The notes beneath the pieces were generated by a model. That model was given only the letters and a program-made list of their open reading frames with translations, did not search any database and was not told the DNA's origin. Of a stretch of 64,000 nt of DNA, positions 46,405-55,551 are shown piece after piece. Source of the DNA: Marixanthomonas sp963974425 (lineage in GTDB: Bacteria; Bacteroidota; Bacteroidia; Flavobacteriales; Flavobacteriaceae); assembly GCF_963974425.1 (NCBI RefSeq), contig NZ_CAXBCK010000009.1:1-64000 (forward strand), read 5' to 3'. Position 1 is the stretch's first letter. Each line of letters begins with the position of its first letter. The position numbers and the translations under genes were made by a program.

Positions 46405-47415
46405 TTAACTTCTCTTTTCGTATTCTGAAGGTAGGACACCAAAATATTTTTTAAATGTCTTAGAGAAATAGCTTTTGCTGTTAATACCTATTGACTCGGC
46501 AATTTGTCCAGCATTTAAATCGGTAGATTTTAATAATACAGAGGCTTTTTGCATACGTTGGTGTGTTATAAATTCATTTACTGTAGCATCAAAGAGAAAT
46601 CTGAAGCCAGCTTGTAGTTTGTTTGGGTTTAATCCAGAGTCTCGAGATAAATCTTCAATTCTTAAAACATCATTTAAATTTTCTTTGATATAACTAGCGG
46701 TTTCCCGAATTCTTCGCAAATCACCTTGCCTAAGTAGCTTTCTCTCTGAGCCTATTTTTAGATCATCTTCGAAAAGGCCAATTTGCTTAATAAAAATTTC
46801 CAACGCCTTTCCTTCTAAAAACAGTTTTCGAACCATCATCTCATTTTCGTGATCTTTTAAAGAAGAGATTAACTGTTGAAAAGCAACAGTGTAATATCCC
46901 TCGTGATAAAAACCTGTAGATGCATTGGTATCTAAAAAAAGATTTTTGAGTTTATTGTTCAGTTGCGATAGTTCACATTTCATTTCAGCAAAAAATTGTT
47001 TACGATCAATTTCAAGACTTAAAATATGAGTATGTAAATTTGATTTAAATTTTAATATATGACCATTGTGATCTTGGCTTGCCACAATAGCACATTCATA
47101 TTTTTCTAATGTGTGAATATTTTCTTCATTTAAGAAACGGTGTGTTAATTGACCTTCCGCAGTGTACACATATTTTACTGGATGAATATCGTTTTTGGTA
47201 AATCTAATTTCAGTGTTTTCAATAAAAGTGCAATCATAAATTATTATTCCAAATCCATTCTTAAAGTTAATTCCTCGAATAGTACCTTCACCAAAAGAGT
47301 GTGGAATATTCACTATATACTCCTCACATTGTTCTGTGAAATCTGTACCTAAGGATTCTGATATTTCCCTAATAACATCTTTGAAGGGTAATGATTTTAC
47401 TTTGATACTTTTCAT
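46405..47415 (-). CDS. AraC-family regulator (PchR-like layout)
   Basis: 336 residues without membrane helices. The N-terminal 230 residues are an effector region; the C-terminal double HTH is IKENLNDVLRIEDLSRDSGL then NAGQIAESIGINSKSYFSKT, ending VLPSEYEKR. This soluble layout is like PchR-type regulators of siderophore genes. Its start shares one base with the stop of the PLP decarboxylase gene, so it is the last gene of the five-gene operon and would be autoregulated. The inverted repeat at 51865-51888 is a candidate binding site. Confidence 0.88.
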   Translation of the reverse strand: MKSIKVKSLPFKDVIREISESLGTDFTEQCEEYIVNIPHSFGEGTIRGINFKNGFGIIIYDCTFIENTEIRFTKNDIHPVKYVYTAEGQLTHRFLNEENIHTLEKYECAIVASQDHNGHILKFKSNLHTHILSLEIDRKQFFAEMKCELSQLNNKLKNLFLDTNASTGFYHEGYYTVAFQQLISSLKDHENEMMVRKLFLEGKALEIFIKQIGLFEDDLKIGSERKLLRQGDLRRIRETASYIKENLNDVLRIEDLSRDSGLNPNKLQAGFRFLFDATVNEFITHQRMQKASVLLKSTDLNAGQIAESIGINSKSYFSKTFKKYFGVLPSEYEKRS

Positions 47416-48872
47416 TACAAATATATATGGTTGGTTTCTAGGTTATTTTCGTCCCGAAAAAAATCAACTATCTGTGTACTTCTAGTATAGTCTTTTAAAA
47501 ATATATTTTGAGAAAGTTTGAATAAATGTGCTTCCGTCTCAAAAAAGTGCATCATATAACCCGCTGTATTAATAAAAGTAACAATATCTCCTACTTCAGG
47601 TAGTTTTGGTAACTTTATCTTTCTTTTTAAAATAAAATCCCTTTCTAGACAATAGGCGCCTGTAAAAAAAACAGCAACCGATTCTTTATCAATATCTGGT
47701 TTAGCATATGTCATTTTAGGCTCTAAAAGAAAATCTGCACTAGAGCTTGTCATTTGGGTCATATTCATTTCAAGGCCTATTAAGATGTTTCCATCAGCAT
47801 CTTTCTTTCTATGAGCTACTTTAGCCATGGTAATGCCTACCTGATCAAGTAAGCTGCGGCCTGGTTCTAAGCGTAATTCTATATTTAAATCTTTTAATCG
47901 TTTCCAAACCGGCTCATTTTGGCTACCCATAACATCCAATATGTTTTTTATAAAGGTAGTTTTAAATATTTGATTGTAATAGGGATAAGTAGCCAGTTGT
48001 CCCTCTATCTTTCCATCTCGTTGTACAAACCCCAACCCATTATTATTATATGTGATTGGATTTCGTTTTTCTAAGATAGCTTTTTTTAATTCTTCTTGAA
48101 ACGTTTTCCATTGGTCACTATCTTTAAGGTAATTGATCAAAATACCACCGCCAATGTCAATAAAATTGAGTTTAAAATTATAAGTTTTTAGATTTTCAAT
48201 TAAATCTAAAGTTTGATGAATAGCAACTCCGCGTTGCTGTGTATTATACCCGTCCAAATGAAAATGAAAGCCAGTGAATTTGATACATTTTTTCACTTCT
48301 TCAGGCTCAAAAAATTTTAAAATAAAATCGCTAACTGTATCAATATCAAAACCAAATCTACTTTTTAGTTTTTGACTGTTATATTCAAATCCGCTAATTC
48401 TCAAACCTATAATTGCTTGTTTGTTTTCTTCTTTACAGATAGCATAAATTAGGTCTGCTTCGTCTTTATTATCTATTATAATCAAGACCTCATGCTGAAT
48501 AGCGAGCCGTAATAATTTCGTGTTTTTAATTGCAGCGGTAAGCACTAAATCTTCAGGGTTAATATTCAGATCTAAACACTGTTTAAGTTCAGCATAACTA
48601 GCGGTATCGACCCCAATTCCACTTTCAAAAGCGACCGTTGCTAGTGTACTACACTTATTGGCTTTACGTGCATAAAATACTTTACTTTTAAAATCATATT
48701 GTTTTAAGAAGGCTGTATATTCCGTGATATTCTTTTGAAAGGAGCGGATATGATGAATATTTAAAGGAGAATTATAAGTATCTAATAATTCGTTTTGTAA
48801 TTCAAAATCACTAGTTAAAGTATCTATCCAAGGTGAAGTAATTGGTTCCAATGTAGGAATATTATTTTTCAT
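47415..48872 (-). CDS. PLP-dependent decarboxylase, fold type III (Y4yA/SbnH-like)
   Basis: 485 residues. The alanine-racemase-like barrel carries the PLP lysine in FYARKANKCSTLATVA (K at about 75) and the substrate-barrel segment GFHFHLDGYNTQQRGVA. The glycine-rich phosphate loop is FIDIGGGILINYL, and the C-terminal half has RLEPGRSLLDQVG and FTGAYCLERDFIL. The C residue expected from the partner subunit at the active site is in TGAYCLERD. It is related to diaminopimelate/ornithine decarboxylases and to SbnH, which decarboxylates a citryl-diaminopropionate intermediate in staphyloferrin B synthesis. The natural substrate here is unknown. It overlaps the upstream gene by 11 bases. Confidence 0.88.
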   Translation of the reverse strand: MKNNIPTLEPITSPWIDTLTSDFELQNELLDTYNSPLNIHHIRSFQKNITEYTAFLKQYDFKSKVFYARKANKCSTLATVAFESGIGVDTASYAELKQCLDLNINPEDLVLTAAIKNTKLLRLAIQHEVLIIIDNKDEADLIYAICKEENKQAIIGLRISGFEYNSQKLKSRFGFDIDTVSDFILKFFEPEEVKKCIKFTGFHFHLDGYNTQQRGVAIHQTLDLIENLKTYNFKLNFIDIGGGILINYLKDSDQWKTFQEELKKAILEKRNPITYNNNGLGFVQRDGKIEGQLATYPYYNQIFKTTFIKNILDVMGSQNEPVWKRLKDLNIELRLEPGRSLLDQVGITMAKVAHRKKDADGNILIGLEMNMTQMTSSSADFLLEPKMTYAKPDIDKESVAVFFTGAYCLERDFILKRKIKLPKLPEVGDIVTFINTAGYMMHFFETEAHLFKLSQNIFLKDYTRSTQIVDFFRDENNLETNHIYL

Positions 48873-50643
48873 AAATAGGAGTTTGTTTGTTTTGTTGTAT
48901 CAACTCAGCCACATTATTAGCCCATAGCGAAGCAGTATCATTTCGCTTTCGCGATAAACTATCATTATCAAATAAAAACCCTTCTGTTGGCGTTCCATAA
49001 AGGGTTATATTAATATCCATATTTCCGTATGTATCTATTGGGTTTCCATTGCTATTGCAAATTAAAGTATTGGCATAATTATATTTAGAGGCCGTTCTAT
49101 TAAATGTGAATATGGATTTTGCTTGATTTTTAGTAAAAAGTACAGAGTCATTTTTATTATAACCTCTGGGAATTCGAGCATCAATCATTACATGAAATAT
49201 CTCCGACTTTTCATTGCGTGTTAACTTACTAATTTTACCAGATTCCTCAATTTGAGGGTTTTTTGCAAACGAAAAATCTAAAATCCCCTGTTCCGCTATG
49301 GCAAGCATCTTTTTTATATTACTCATAGGAGGGCCATAAGAAATACGATTAAATAGCGAAAAATAATGATTTAAAAATGTTGCTTTCGAAGATGATGTTA
49401 GCCGGTTATTTGAATAAAGTATATTGAAATCATCACTTATATTTTTCCATACGGTAGCTGCGGCTACAAGTGAACTATTACTTGTTTGTATCTCGTTTAA
49501 CCAACCTTTCCAATATACCTGTAACTGAAGGTTTAAAAAATTGCTATCAAAATCCGGATATAATAAATCTGAGGGTTTAAACTCTTGTACCGTGGGATGT
49601 TTTAAATGAAAATTAGCTATATCTAATTCTATATGATTAAACTGTTGTTTCAAATTAAGGCTTTCACCATACTTTTTAAATGTTTGAAAATAATATTCAC
49701 AGACCATATCTTGCTTAATAATTGGAAGTAAGTCTGTTTCGAAATCAAGTAGCTTTGATGACGATGTATTATTTTCTACAAATTTTTTAAAAAAGAAACT
49801 TTGTTGCGATACAGTCTGAGAATAATTTCTAGGAATTATTGGATTTCCAGAAATTGAGAATGGATAAATTTTTAAAGGCTCTTTGCCTGACGTATGGAAA
49901 GACATCTTCCCTTTATTATCAGTGTAAAATGTTCCACCCCTACCTTCTGTTAATGCCAAAATAGCATCAATAGCAGTTAACCCTAGGCCTTTACAAGCTA
50001 CAACAGAATTAGGTTTAATAGAATTCAATTTTCTATCTACGGGATAAATAAATGGAATAGTATCTTTTTTATCTTTTATACTATTAATCTTGCTTGTTAT
50101 GCTTGGGGAATGCCCCGTGGTAATTAAAAGAGAAGAAAAATGAGGACTTTTAAAATGTGGGTCTAGCGTTTGAAGAAGGTAGTGATCTTCAAATTTGACA
50201 ATTGACTTCACCTCTGTAACGTGCTTATGGATTTTTAGGTTATTCGAGCTACAAAAACACAGCTTTTTGAAGTAGTGAAATAAATACTTTCCCACTTCTG
50301 CTCTTGCAGCTATATTAAAATTTTCATCTTCTATAGCAGTTTGATTTTTATCAGCTTGCCATTCAGAAAAAGATTTAATAGGACAAATTTCAGGAGGATT
50401 GTTATGAGGTTTTAAAGAAATAAATTTATTTGGATAGTTCATTTTCAAAAAATCGGGTTGACTAGGATCATAAATCCATCCTGATCCAAATAATTTTGAA
50501 ATATTGAACAGATGAATGTGTATTGTATCACATTCGATTGCGTGAAGATTTGCCAATAAACGTTCAAAACCATATAGTCCTTTCGGCCCCATTCCAATAA
50601 TACCAATATGTACAGCGTTTTGTTCCATTGGCTTAAAGCTCAT
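48862..50643 (-). CDS. FAD/NAD(P)-binding oxidoreductase-like protein
   Basis: 593 residues. The N-terminal dinucleotide loop is HIGIIGMGPKGLYGFERLLA (GxGxxG). FGSGWIYDPSQPDFLKMNYP resembles the PF13454-type (NAD_binding_9) families. A second nucleotide fold probably lies around VACKGLGLTAIDAILAL. No membrane helices. Members of this family are poorly characterised oxidoreductases or N-hydroxylase relatives. It sits between the SbnA-like and decarboxylase genes, overlapping both by 11 bases, so it presumably modifies an intermediate of one pathway. I cannot name the reaction. Confidence 0.82.
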   Translation of the reverse strand: MSFKPMEQNAVHIGIIGMGPKGLYGFERLLANLHAIECDTIHIHLFNISKLFGSGWIYDPSQPDFLKMNYPNKFISLKPHNNPPEICPIKSFSEWQADKNQTAIEDENFNIAARAEVGKYLFHYFKKLCFCSSNNLKIHKHVTEVKSIVKFEDHYLLQTLDPHFKSPHFSSLLITTGHSPSITSKINSIKDKKDTIPFIYPVDRKLNSIKPNSVVACKGLGLTAIDAILALTEGRGGTFYTDNKGKMSFHTSGKEPLKIYPFSISGNPIIPRNYSQTVSQQSFFFKKFVENNTSSSKLLDFETDLLPIIKQDMVCEYYFQTFKKYGESLNLKQQFNHIELDIANFHLKHPTVQEFKPSDLLYPDFDSNFLNLQLQVYWKGWLNEIQTSNSSLVAAATVWKNISDDFNILYSNNRLTSSSKATFLNHYFSLFNRISYGPPMSNIKKMLAIAEQGILDFSFAKNPQIEESGKISKLTRNEKSEIFHVMIDARIPRGYNKNDSVLFTKNQAKSIFTFNRTASKYNYANTLICNSNGNPIDTYGNMDINITLYGTPTEGFLFDNDSLSRKRNDTASLWANNVAELIQQNKQTPIYEK

Positions 50644-51634
50644 ATACGTCTTTTATTCCAAAATGTTTTTTTCTCCACTCTGGGTTGTAGATAGTCTCGA
50701 TATAACGTTCACCTCTGTCACATAAAATAACCGCTACATTACTCCCAGAGGGTAATTCGGGTGCAATTTGTAACATAGCAGAAATTACGGCTCCTGATGA
50801 TCCCCCTGCGAGTATGCTTTCTTCTTTAAGTAGTTGATAACATCCTTTAATGCATCCCCAATCAGTAATATGAACGACCCTATCAACAACACCCTTCTTT
50901 AAAAATCTTGAAGGTAGTCCAGCACCGTGTCCAGGGATCAATCGCTTTTTAGACGCCTGACCAAATAAAACACTTCCTTCCGCATCAACAGCAATAAGTT
51001 TTGTAGATAAGTTATGTTCTTCAATAAAATCAGCACACCCCATTAAAGTTCCACAAGTACTCGTTGCCACAAGTAGATAATCCAGTGGACCCACTTTGGC
51101 TTCCATTATTTCAGCCATGGTTTGGTGATGAGCTTTGGGATTGGCTTCATTAGCATATTGATTCGTCCAAAAAGTATTCGGTTTCTCATTCAAAATTTCT
51201 TTTACTCTTTTCAAACGAGCCCCTAAAAACCCTCCCTCTTTCAACGGTGTTGAAATTTTTTCAATATTGACACCATATGCTTTTAAAATTTTGAGGGTTT
51301 GACTATTTGTTTTCGGATCCACCACTATTGTTAATGAAATTTTGAAATAGGAACAAACTTGGGCTAACCCTATAGCCATATTCCCACTACTACTTTCCAC
51401 CACGGTTGTATCAGCATTTATAGTCCCCTCAATAAGACCTTTTTTTATAATTGAATATGCTGTTCTATCCTTGATACTGCCTCCAGGATTTGACATTTCC
51501 AATTTTCCATACACCGAAATCCCAGTTATATTAGATATTCTCGATAAATTAACCATAGGAGTCTTACCAATCGTTTCTAAAATAGAGTTAGAAACATCAA
51601 ATTTTAAAATTTTTGAATTAGCCACAACTTTCAT
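50633..51634 (-). CDS. PLP-dependent beta-replacing enzyme (cysteine synthase/SbnA-like)
   Basis: 333 residues, fold type II. The N-terminus TIGKTPMVNLSRISN and the PLP lysine in NPGGSIKDRTAYSIIKKG (K about 47), the substrate loop VESSSGNMAIGLAQV, the phosphate-binding STCGTLMGCADFI and the GGSSGAVISAML motif are all present. The VESSSGNMA loop and the GLPSRFL segment are closer to SbnA/2,3-diaminopropionate synthases than to housekeeping CysK. It would join O-phospho- or O-acetylserine to an amine or thiol nucleophile. It follows a tiny membrane-protein gene with an ATGA overlap. Confidence 0.88.
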   Translation of the reverse strand: MKVVANSKILKFDVSNSILETIGKTPMVNLSRISNITGISVYGKLEMSNPGGSIKDRTAYSIIKKGLIEGTINADTTVVESSSGNMAIGLAQVCSYFKISLTIVVDPKTNSQTLKILKAYGVNIEKISTPLKEGGFLGARLKRVKEILNEKPNTFWTNQYANEANPKAHHQTMAEIMEAKVGPLDYLLVATSTCGTLMGCADFIEEHNLSTKLIAVDAEGSVLFGQASKKRLIPGHGAGLPSRFLKKGVVDRVVHITDWGCIKGCYQLLKEESILAGGSSGAVISAMLQIAPELPSGSNVAVILCDRGERYIETIYNPEWRKKHFGIKDVYEL

Positions 51635-51792
51635 AATTCATTAAGGTTACGAGATTCACGCGACATAATACGTAGTCTTCTAAGAGCAGATTTCTTTGAG
51701 CGATTTTTTTTTCTAACTGCTATTATTTTGTAAAGACCGAGCCCTAGAACTAGCGCTGAAACTATAGTAAAAAACTTACGATTTTTTCTCAT
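51631..51792 (-). CDS. tiny single-helix membrane protein, first gene of the PLP operon
   Basis: 53 residues from ATG at 51792, below usual annotation limits. A basic start (MRKNRK) precedes one hydrophobic helix (FFTIVSALVLGLGLYKIIAV), then a very basic cytoplasmic tail (RKKNRSKKSALRRLRIMSRE). Its stop overlaps the start of the SbnA-like gene as ATGA, which supports translation, and the promoter at 51839-51868 lies 47 bases upstream. No homologue is recognised. It could anchor the enzymes at the membrane or be a leader. Confidence 0.65.
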   Translation of the reverse strand: MRKNRKFFTIVSALVLGLGLYKIIAVRKKNRSKKSALRRLRIMSRESRNLNEL

Positions 51793-51838
51793 TATCTGAA
51801 ATTTGCTAAGCTAAGTTAGTTTTTAAAACGACTGCGGG

Positions 51839-51868
51839 CAAAGATATTAGAGACTTTTAACATTACAA
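51839..51868 (-). promoter_or_regulatory. promoter of the five-gene PLP operon
   Basis: On the minus strand TTG (51866-51868) and TATCTTTG (51839-51846) are separated by exactly 19 bases, the optimal flavobacterial spacing. The start codon at 51792 leaves a leader of about 40 bases. Confidence 0.85.
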
Positions 51869-51888
51869 TCTGGGATATATTAGATTGT
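51865..51888. promoter_or_regulatory. inverted repeat overlapping the -33 box of the PLP operon
   Basis: ACAATCT (51865-51871) and AGATTGT (51882-51888) are perfect inverted 7-mers with a 10-base spacer. The left arm covers the TTG of the -33 element, so a bound regulator would block RNA polymerase. The AraC protein encoded at the end of the operon is a candidate binder, although AraC sites are more often direct repeats. Confidence 0.5.
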
Positions 51889-52144
51889 GTGATATGCATT
51901 AAAAATTGTAGGTTTTTTGCTAAAAAGGTTTAAACCAGAAAATTATTTTTGCAAAAATTGACTGGATTATTTGGTATATTGCATTATTCCTAAAGCGTAA
52001 TTCAATAATCAAATATTGGTTTACTCATAGCTAGCGTTTATAATTATTATTTAGTGGTCCCTTTTTACAAAAATGTAAACTGTTTTTTCAATTTTATTTA
52101 AAGAAAAAAGCACCACAAAGCTTATAAATTTTAAAATTGATTAT

Positions 52145-53935
52145 TTGAGAATAATAAACATACCCATAGCAATTATAGAACATCTTCCACTTAGAGCAAT
52201 TATAAAAACTTTTTTTTTAGTTTTTTTCTTTTATATAAATGGAATAGGATGGCATAGTTTACATGCTCAAGCTACTACCAAAACCGTCTCACCAAAGAAA
52301 GAAAACACTATAGTAAATAATATTGATAATGATGTAGAATCCATTCAAGAGGTTAAGAAAAATTATTACGTTATTAATCGTAAAAATAAGTTTCAAAGCC
52401 AGGTTAACATATCTGTCAATAGAGAAACACCACAAGCTTGTCTTGAAAATTTTATTTTAAGTGTCCGAAATAAAGATTATCTAAAAGCTTCACAATCTCT
52501 TAATTTAAATTTATTACCAGATGCTATTACCGAAGATCAAGTAAAAGAGTTGGTCAATAAACTTTATATCGTAATCAATCAAAATATTCGCATTGATTGG
52601 GATAAATTGCCAGATAGGCCTGATGGGCAGATGGATGGTAGTACATCGCAAAGCAAGGTCGTTTCTAGAAAAACAAATAAAAATATTTCTTTCGGAAACC
52701 TTAACTTAGATGAGATAGATGTTGAATTACGTCTTCAACGTGTTAAATATAAAGATAATACGCCATATTGGGTTATATCTGCTAATACAGTAGAAAATAT
52801 CGATGCGCTTTACGCCAATTATGGCCCTACTCAAATTGTGCAGTTGATTCCGGATTGGGGATTAGAAAATAAATTTTTAGACATTCCTATTTGGAAAATC
52901 ATTGGTTTCCTTATTTCATTGGCTATAGCTTATGCGTTTGGTTGGCTCACTATTTTTATTTTACGTAGAATATTTGGACGTTCTAGTTGGGAGTGGATTT
53001 CTTCCATATCCTTTAGATTGGCTTTACCAGCCTCAGGCTTCATTGCCATGCTCATATTCTACCTTCTTATCTATAATTTCATTTCATTTGATGGAAATTT
53101 TGCCAATGGCTTAAATACAACTCTTTTAATAATTACCGTAGCTTTTGGAACTTGGTTCGTTATGAGGTTTATGGATGCCTTTATGTCTTATCTAGCCCAA
53201 AACAAAACAGAGAATATCTATGATGAGGAAAATTTAGAATCTCGGAGAACCCTTACCCATTTATCAGTAGCAAGACGAGTAGTTACGTTTATAATTTTAC
53301 TAGTAGGATTGGGTATCATATTATCTCAATTTGAAAGTCTCAAGAACTTAGGTGTATCCCTTTTTGCATCAGCTGGAGTTGCGACGATAATTATTGGTAT
53401 TGCTGCTCAAAGTACCTTAGGGAATATTATTGCGGGGATTCAAATAGCAGTTACTAAACCTGCTCAAATTGGTGATTTAGTCATTTTTAAAGATCAATGG
53501 GGTCACGTTGAAGATCTTGGTTTTGTTTTTATGGTTGTTAAAACATGGGATGAGAGAAGATTGGTTATACCCTTAAAGAGCGTTATTTCCAATTCATTCG
53601 AAAATTGGTCTATGCGGGGCTCCAGCCAAATTAGATCCATCGATATTTATACTGATTATAGAGTTAACGTTCAAAAAATACGTAAGGAGTTTGAGAAGCT
53701 ATTAAAAAATTCTTCCGATTGGGATGGAAATACACCGCCATCTGTTCAAGTTATAGAGTCAACGGATAAGGCTATAAAAATAAGAGCACTTTGCAGTGCT
53801 AAAGATCCCTTCACGGCCTGGGATCTACAGTGTGATTTGAGAGAAAAATTAATAACTTACATCTGTGAGTTAGAGAAAGGAATAGGATTAACTAAAACTA
53901 GAGTCGCTATAGAGAATCGAAATGAAAACAACTGA
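52145..53935 (+). CDS. MscS-family mechanosensitive channel
   Basis: 596 residues beginning with TTG; no better in-frame ATG exists (one at 52073 is followed immediately by a stop), so the start is uncertain. A hydrophobic leader (about 18-45) ends SLHAQ, giving a long periplasmic N-terminal domain (45-240). Four or five membrane helices follow at about 245-420. The pore helix TM3 is GVATIIIGIAAQSTLGNIIAG and the beta domain IGDLVIFKDQWGHVEDLGF is typical MscS. It releases solutes under hypo-osmotic shock. It sits divergently from the PLP operon. Confidence 0.92.
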   Translation: MRIINIPIAIIEHLPLRAIIKTFFLVFFFYINGIGWHSLHAQATTKTVSPKKENTIVNNIDNDVESIQEVKKNYYVINRKNKFQSQVNISVNRETPQACLENFILSVRNKDYLKASQSLNLNLLPDAITEDQVKELVNKLYIVINQNIRIDWDKLPDRPDGQMDGSTSQSKVVSRKTNKNISFGNLNLDEIDVELRLQRVKYKDNTPYWVISANTVENIDALYANYGPTQIVQLIPDWGLENKFLDIPIWKIIGFLISLAIAYAFGWLTIFILRRIFGRSSWEWISSISFRLALPASGFIAMLIFYLLIYNFISFDGNFANGLNTTLLIITVAFGTWFVMRFMDAFMSYLAQNKTENIYDEENLESRRTLTHLSVARRVVTFIILLVGLGIILSQFESLKNLGVSLFASAGVATIIIGIAAQSTLGNIIAGIQIAVTKPAQIGDLVIFKDQWGHVEDLGFVFMVVKTWDERRLVIPLKSVISNSFENWSMRGSSQIRSIDIYTDYRVNVQKIRKEFEKLLKNSSDWDGNTPPSVQVIESTDKAIKIRALCSAKDPFTAWDLQCDLREKLITYICELEKGIGLTKTRVAIENRNENN

Positions 53936-54109
53936 CTAACAAGAAGTTTTATTAGTTGTAATTTCTTTTAGAAATAAAATTTCTAAAAATTAGCACATAT
54001 TAAAATTATAATTACCAATAGAGTTCAATAATACCGACTAAGAATACGTATACTAACCGGATACAATTGTACTCATTCTAAAATTTTTATAGACTAAAAT
54101 TAACTATTT

Positions 54110-54631
54110 ATGGAAAACTGGATTACTGTAACCCCCGAAACCTTAGGAAAAGTTATAATTACAATTTTACTCATTTTTACTTGTATTATCGTTATTACAC
54201 GCATTGCTGGTTTAAGAACATTTGCAAAAATGTCTAGTTTTGATTTTGCTTCCACCATTGCTATTGGATCTATACTTGCTTCAATTGTTTTAAATAGTGA
54301 TCAATCGCTTGTTAAAGGCGCTATTGCCTTAGGTGGTATTATCGCTTTTCAATCGCTTTTTGCGTTATTAGTTCGTAAATCAGATCGTTTTAAAAAGCTA
54401 GCTACTAATAACCCCATCTTACTTATGAAAAAAGGAGAAATAATCTATGAAAATTTAAAAGCAACCAACATGGGCGAAGATGACCTTATTGCCAAACTAC
54501 GCGAAGCGAATGTTTTTAATTTAAAAGAGGTACACGCGGCTATTTTAGAATCTACTGGAGACGTTTCTATTTTACATACTAGCGGCAACAAACAAGTACA
54601 AGATAAAATACTTCAAGGAGTGCAAGAATAA
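54110..54631 (+). CDS. DUF421 (YetF/YcaP-like) membrane protein
   Basis: 173 residues. Three hydrophobic helices in the first 95 residues are followed by the conserved soluble tail with KMSSFDFASTIAIGSILASI, ILLMKKGEIIYENLKATNMG, EDDLIAKLREANVFNLKEV and AILESTGDVSIL, standard DUF421 marks. The family has no established function; some members are linked to sporulation or membrane stress. A second, frameshifted copy lies at 59649-60177. The SDR gene starts 63 bases downstream. Confidence 0.88.
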   Translation: MENWITVTPETLGKVIITILLIFTCIIVITRIAGLRTFAKMSSFDFASTIAIGSILASIVLNSDQSLVKGAIALGGIIAFQSLFALLVRKSDRFKKLATNNPILLMKKGEIIYENLKATNMGEDDLIAKLREANVFNLKEVHAAILESTGDVSILHTSGNKQVQDKILQGVQE

Positions 54632-54693
54632 AAAATAAAAGTTGTCTATAATCTAAAACAACAGAGATTAATTTAATGTAAATCTATTTGCTT

Positions 54694-55425
54694 ATGAAAT
54701 TAACAGATAAAGTAGCAGTTATTACCGGAGCGACTGGTGGTATTGGCAGCGCCATTGCCCATGCTCTTTCTAGAGAAGGGTGTCGATTAGTGATTACAGG
54801 ACGAGATGTCGATGCACTAAAAAAATTACAGCAGAAACTAGCATCCGAAACTTACATAGTAGAAATGGATGTCTCGGACGGCCAGAGTGTTAACGTGGGT
54901 TTTAAAATTATCTATAAAAAGATTAAGCAAATAGATATATTAATAAATGCCGCCGGTGTAATGCCACTCACCTATCTTAAAAATAGACATCTTGAAGAAT
55001 GGTTGGAAACAATCGATGTAAATGTGAAAGGCTGTTTACGAATGATTGATGGTGTTCTACCCGCTATGAAAGAACAGAAGCGTGGACACATTATTAATAT
55101 TGCTTCTGTTGACGGAAAAGAATTATACAAAGGGGGCGCGGTTTACGGTGCTTCCAAAGCAGCTTTGATTGCCTTGTCACGAGCTATGCGCATGGAACTT
55201 TCCCCAGAGTTCGGCATAAAGGTCACTTCGGTTGAACCCGGCACCGTGGGCACCAATTTAAGGAAGGATATCACCGATACAGAATTATTGAATGATAAAG
55301 ATTATAGCGACGATGAACCAAAACTAAAGGCAACCGACATTGCCCGTGCGGTTTTATATGCTATTAGTGAACCCGCCGGAGTAAACATAAACGAATTATT
55401 GATTAAGCCCACTCGAAAGTCTTAG
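54694..55425 (+). CDS. short-chain dehydrogenase/reductase
   Basis: 243 residues from ATG at 54694; an upstream TTG at 54688 is less likely. The Rossmann motif is TGATGGIGSAIA, with NAAGVMP and the catalytic YGASKAAL (Tyr/Lys) and Ser in IINIASVDG. PGTVGTNLRKD follows. These are classical SDRs, and the DVDALKK cofactor pocket does not settle NAD versus NADP. Substrate unknown. It lies in a stress-gene block with DUF421, Ku and LigD. Confidence 0.93.
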   Translation: MKLTDKVAVITGATGGIGSAIAHALSREGCRLVITGRDVDALKKLQQKLASETYIVEMDVSDGQSVNVGFKIIYKKIKQIDILINAAGVMPLTYLKNRHLEEWLETIDVNVKGCLRMIDGVLPAMKEQKRGHIINIASVDGKELYKGGAVYGASKAALIALSRAMRMELSPEFGIKVTSVEPGTVGTNLRKDITDTELLNDKDYSDDEPKLKATDIARAVLYAISEPAGVNINELLIKPTRKS

Positions 55426-55551
55426 TTTTTAAATAAAAAGTCTATTTTATTTAAAACTTCATCCTGTTACCTTCTATATTTTAGTTTTTAATTAAGAACT
55501 AATCCCGATTTTCCTTATTAATTTTAAGTTCACCCTTAAACAAAAAATAAT

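Larger units (their letters stand above)
51793..52144. other. divergent promoter region between the PLP operon and the MscS gene
   Basis: 352 AT-rich bases. The minus-strand promoter (51839-51868) and the inverted repeat (51865-51888) are the recognised sites. No plus-strand TAnnTTTG element was found for the channel gene. Confidence 0.6.
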
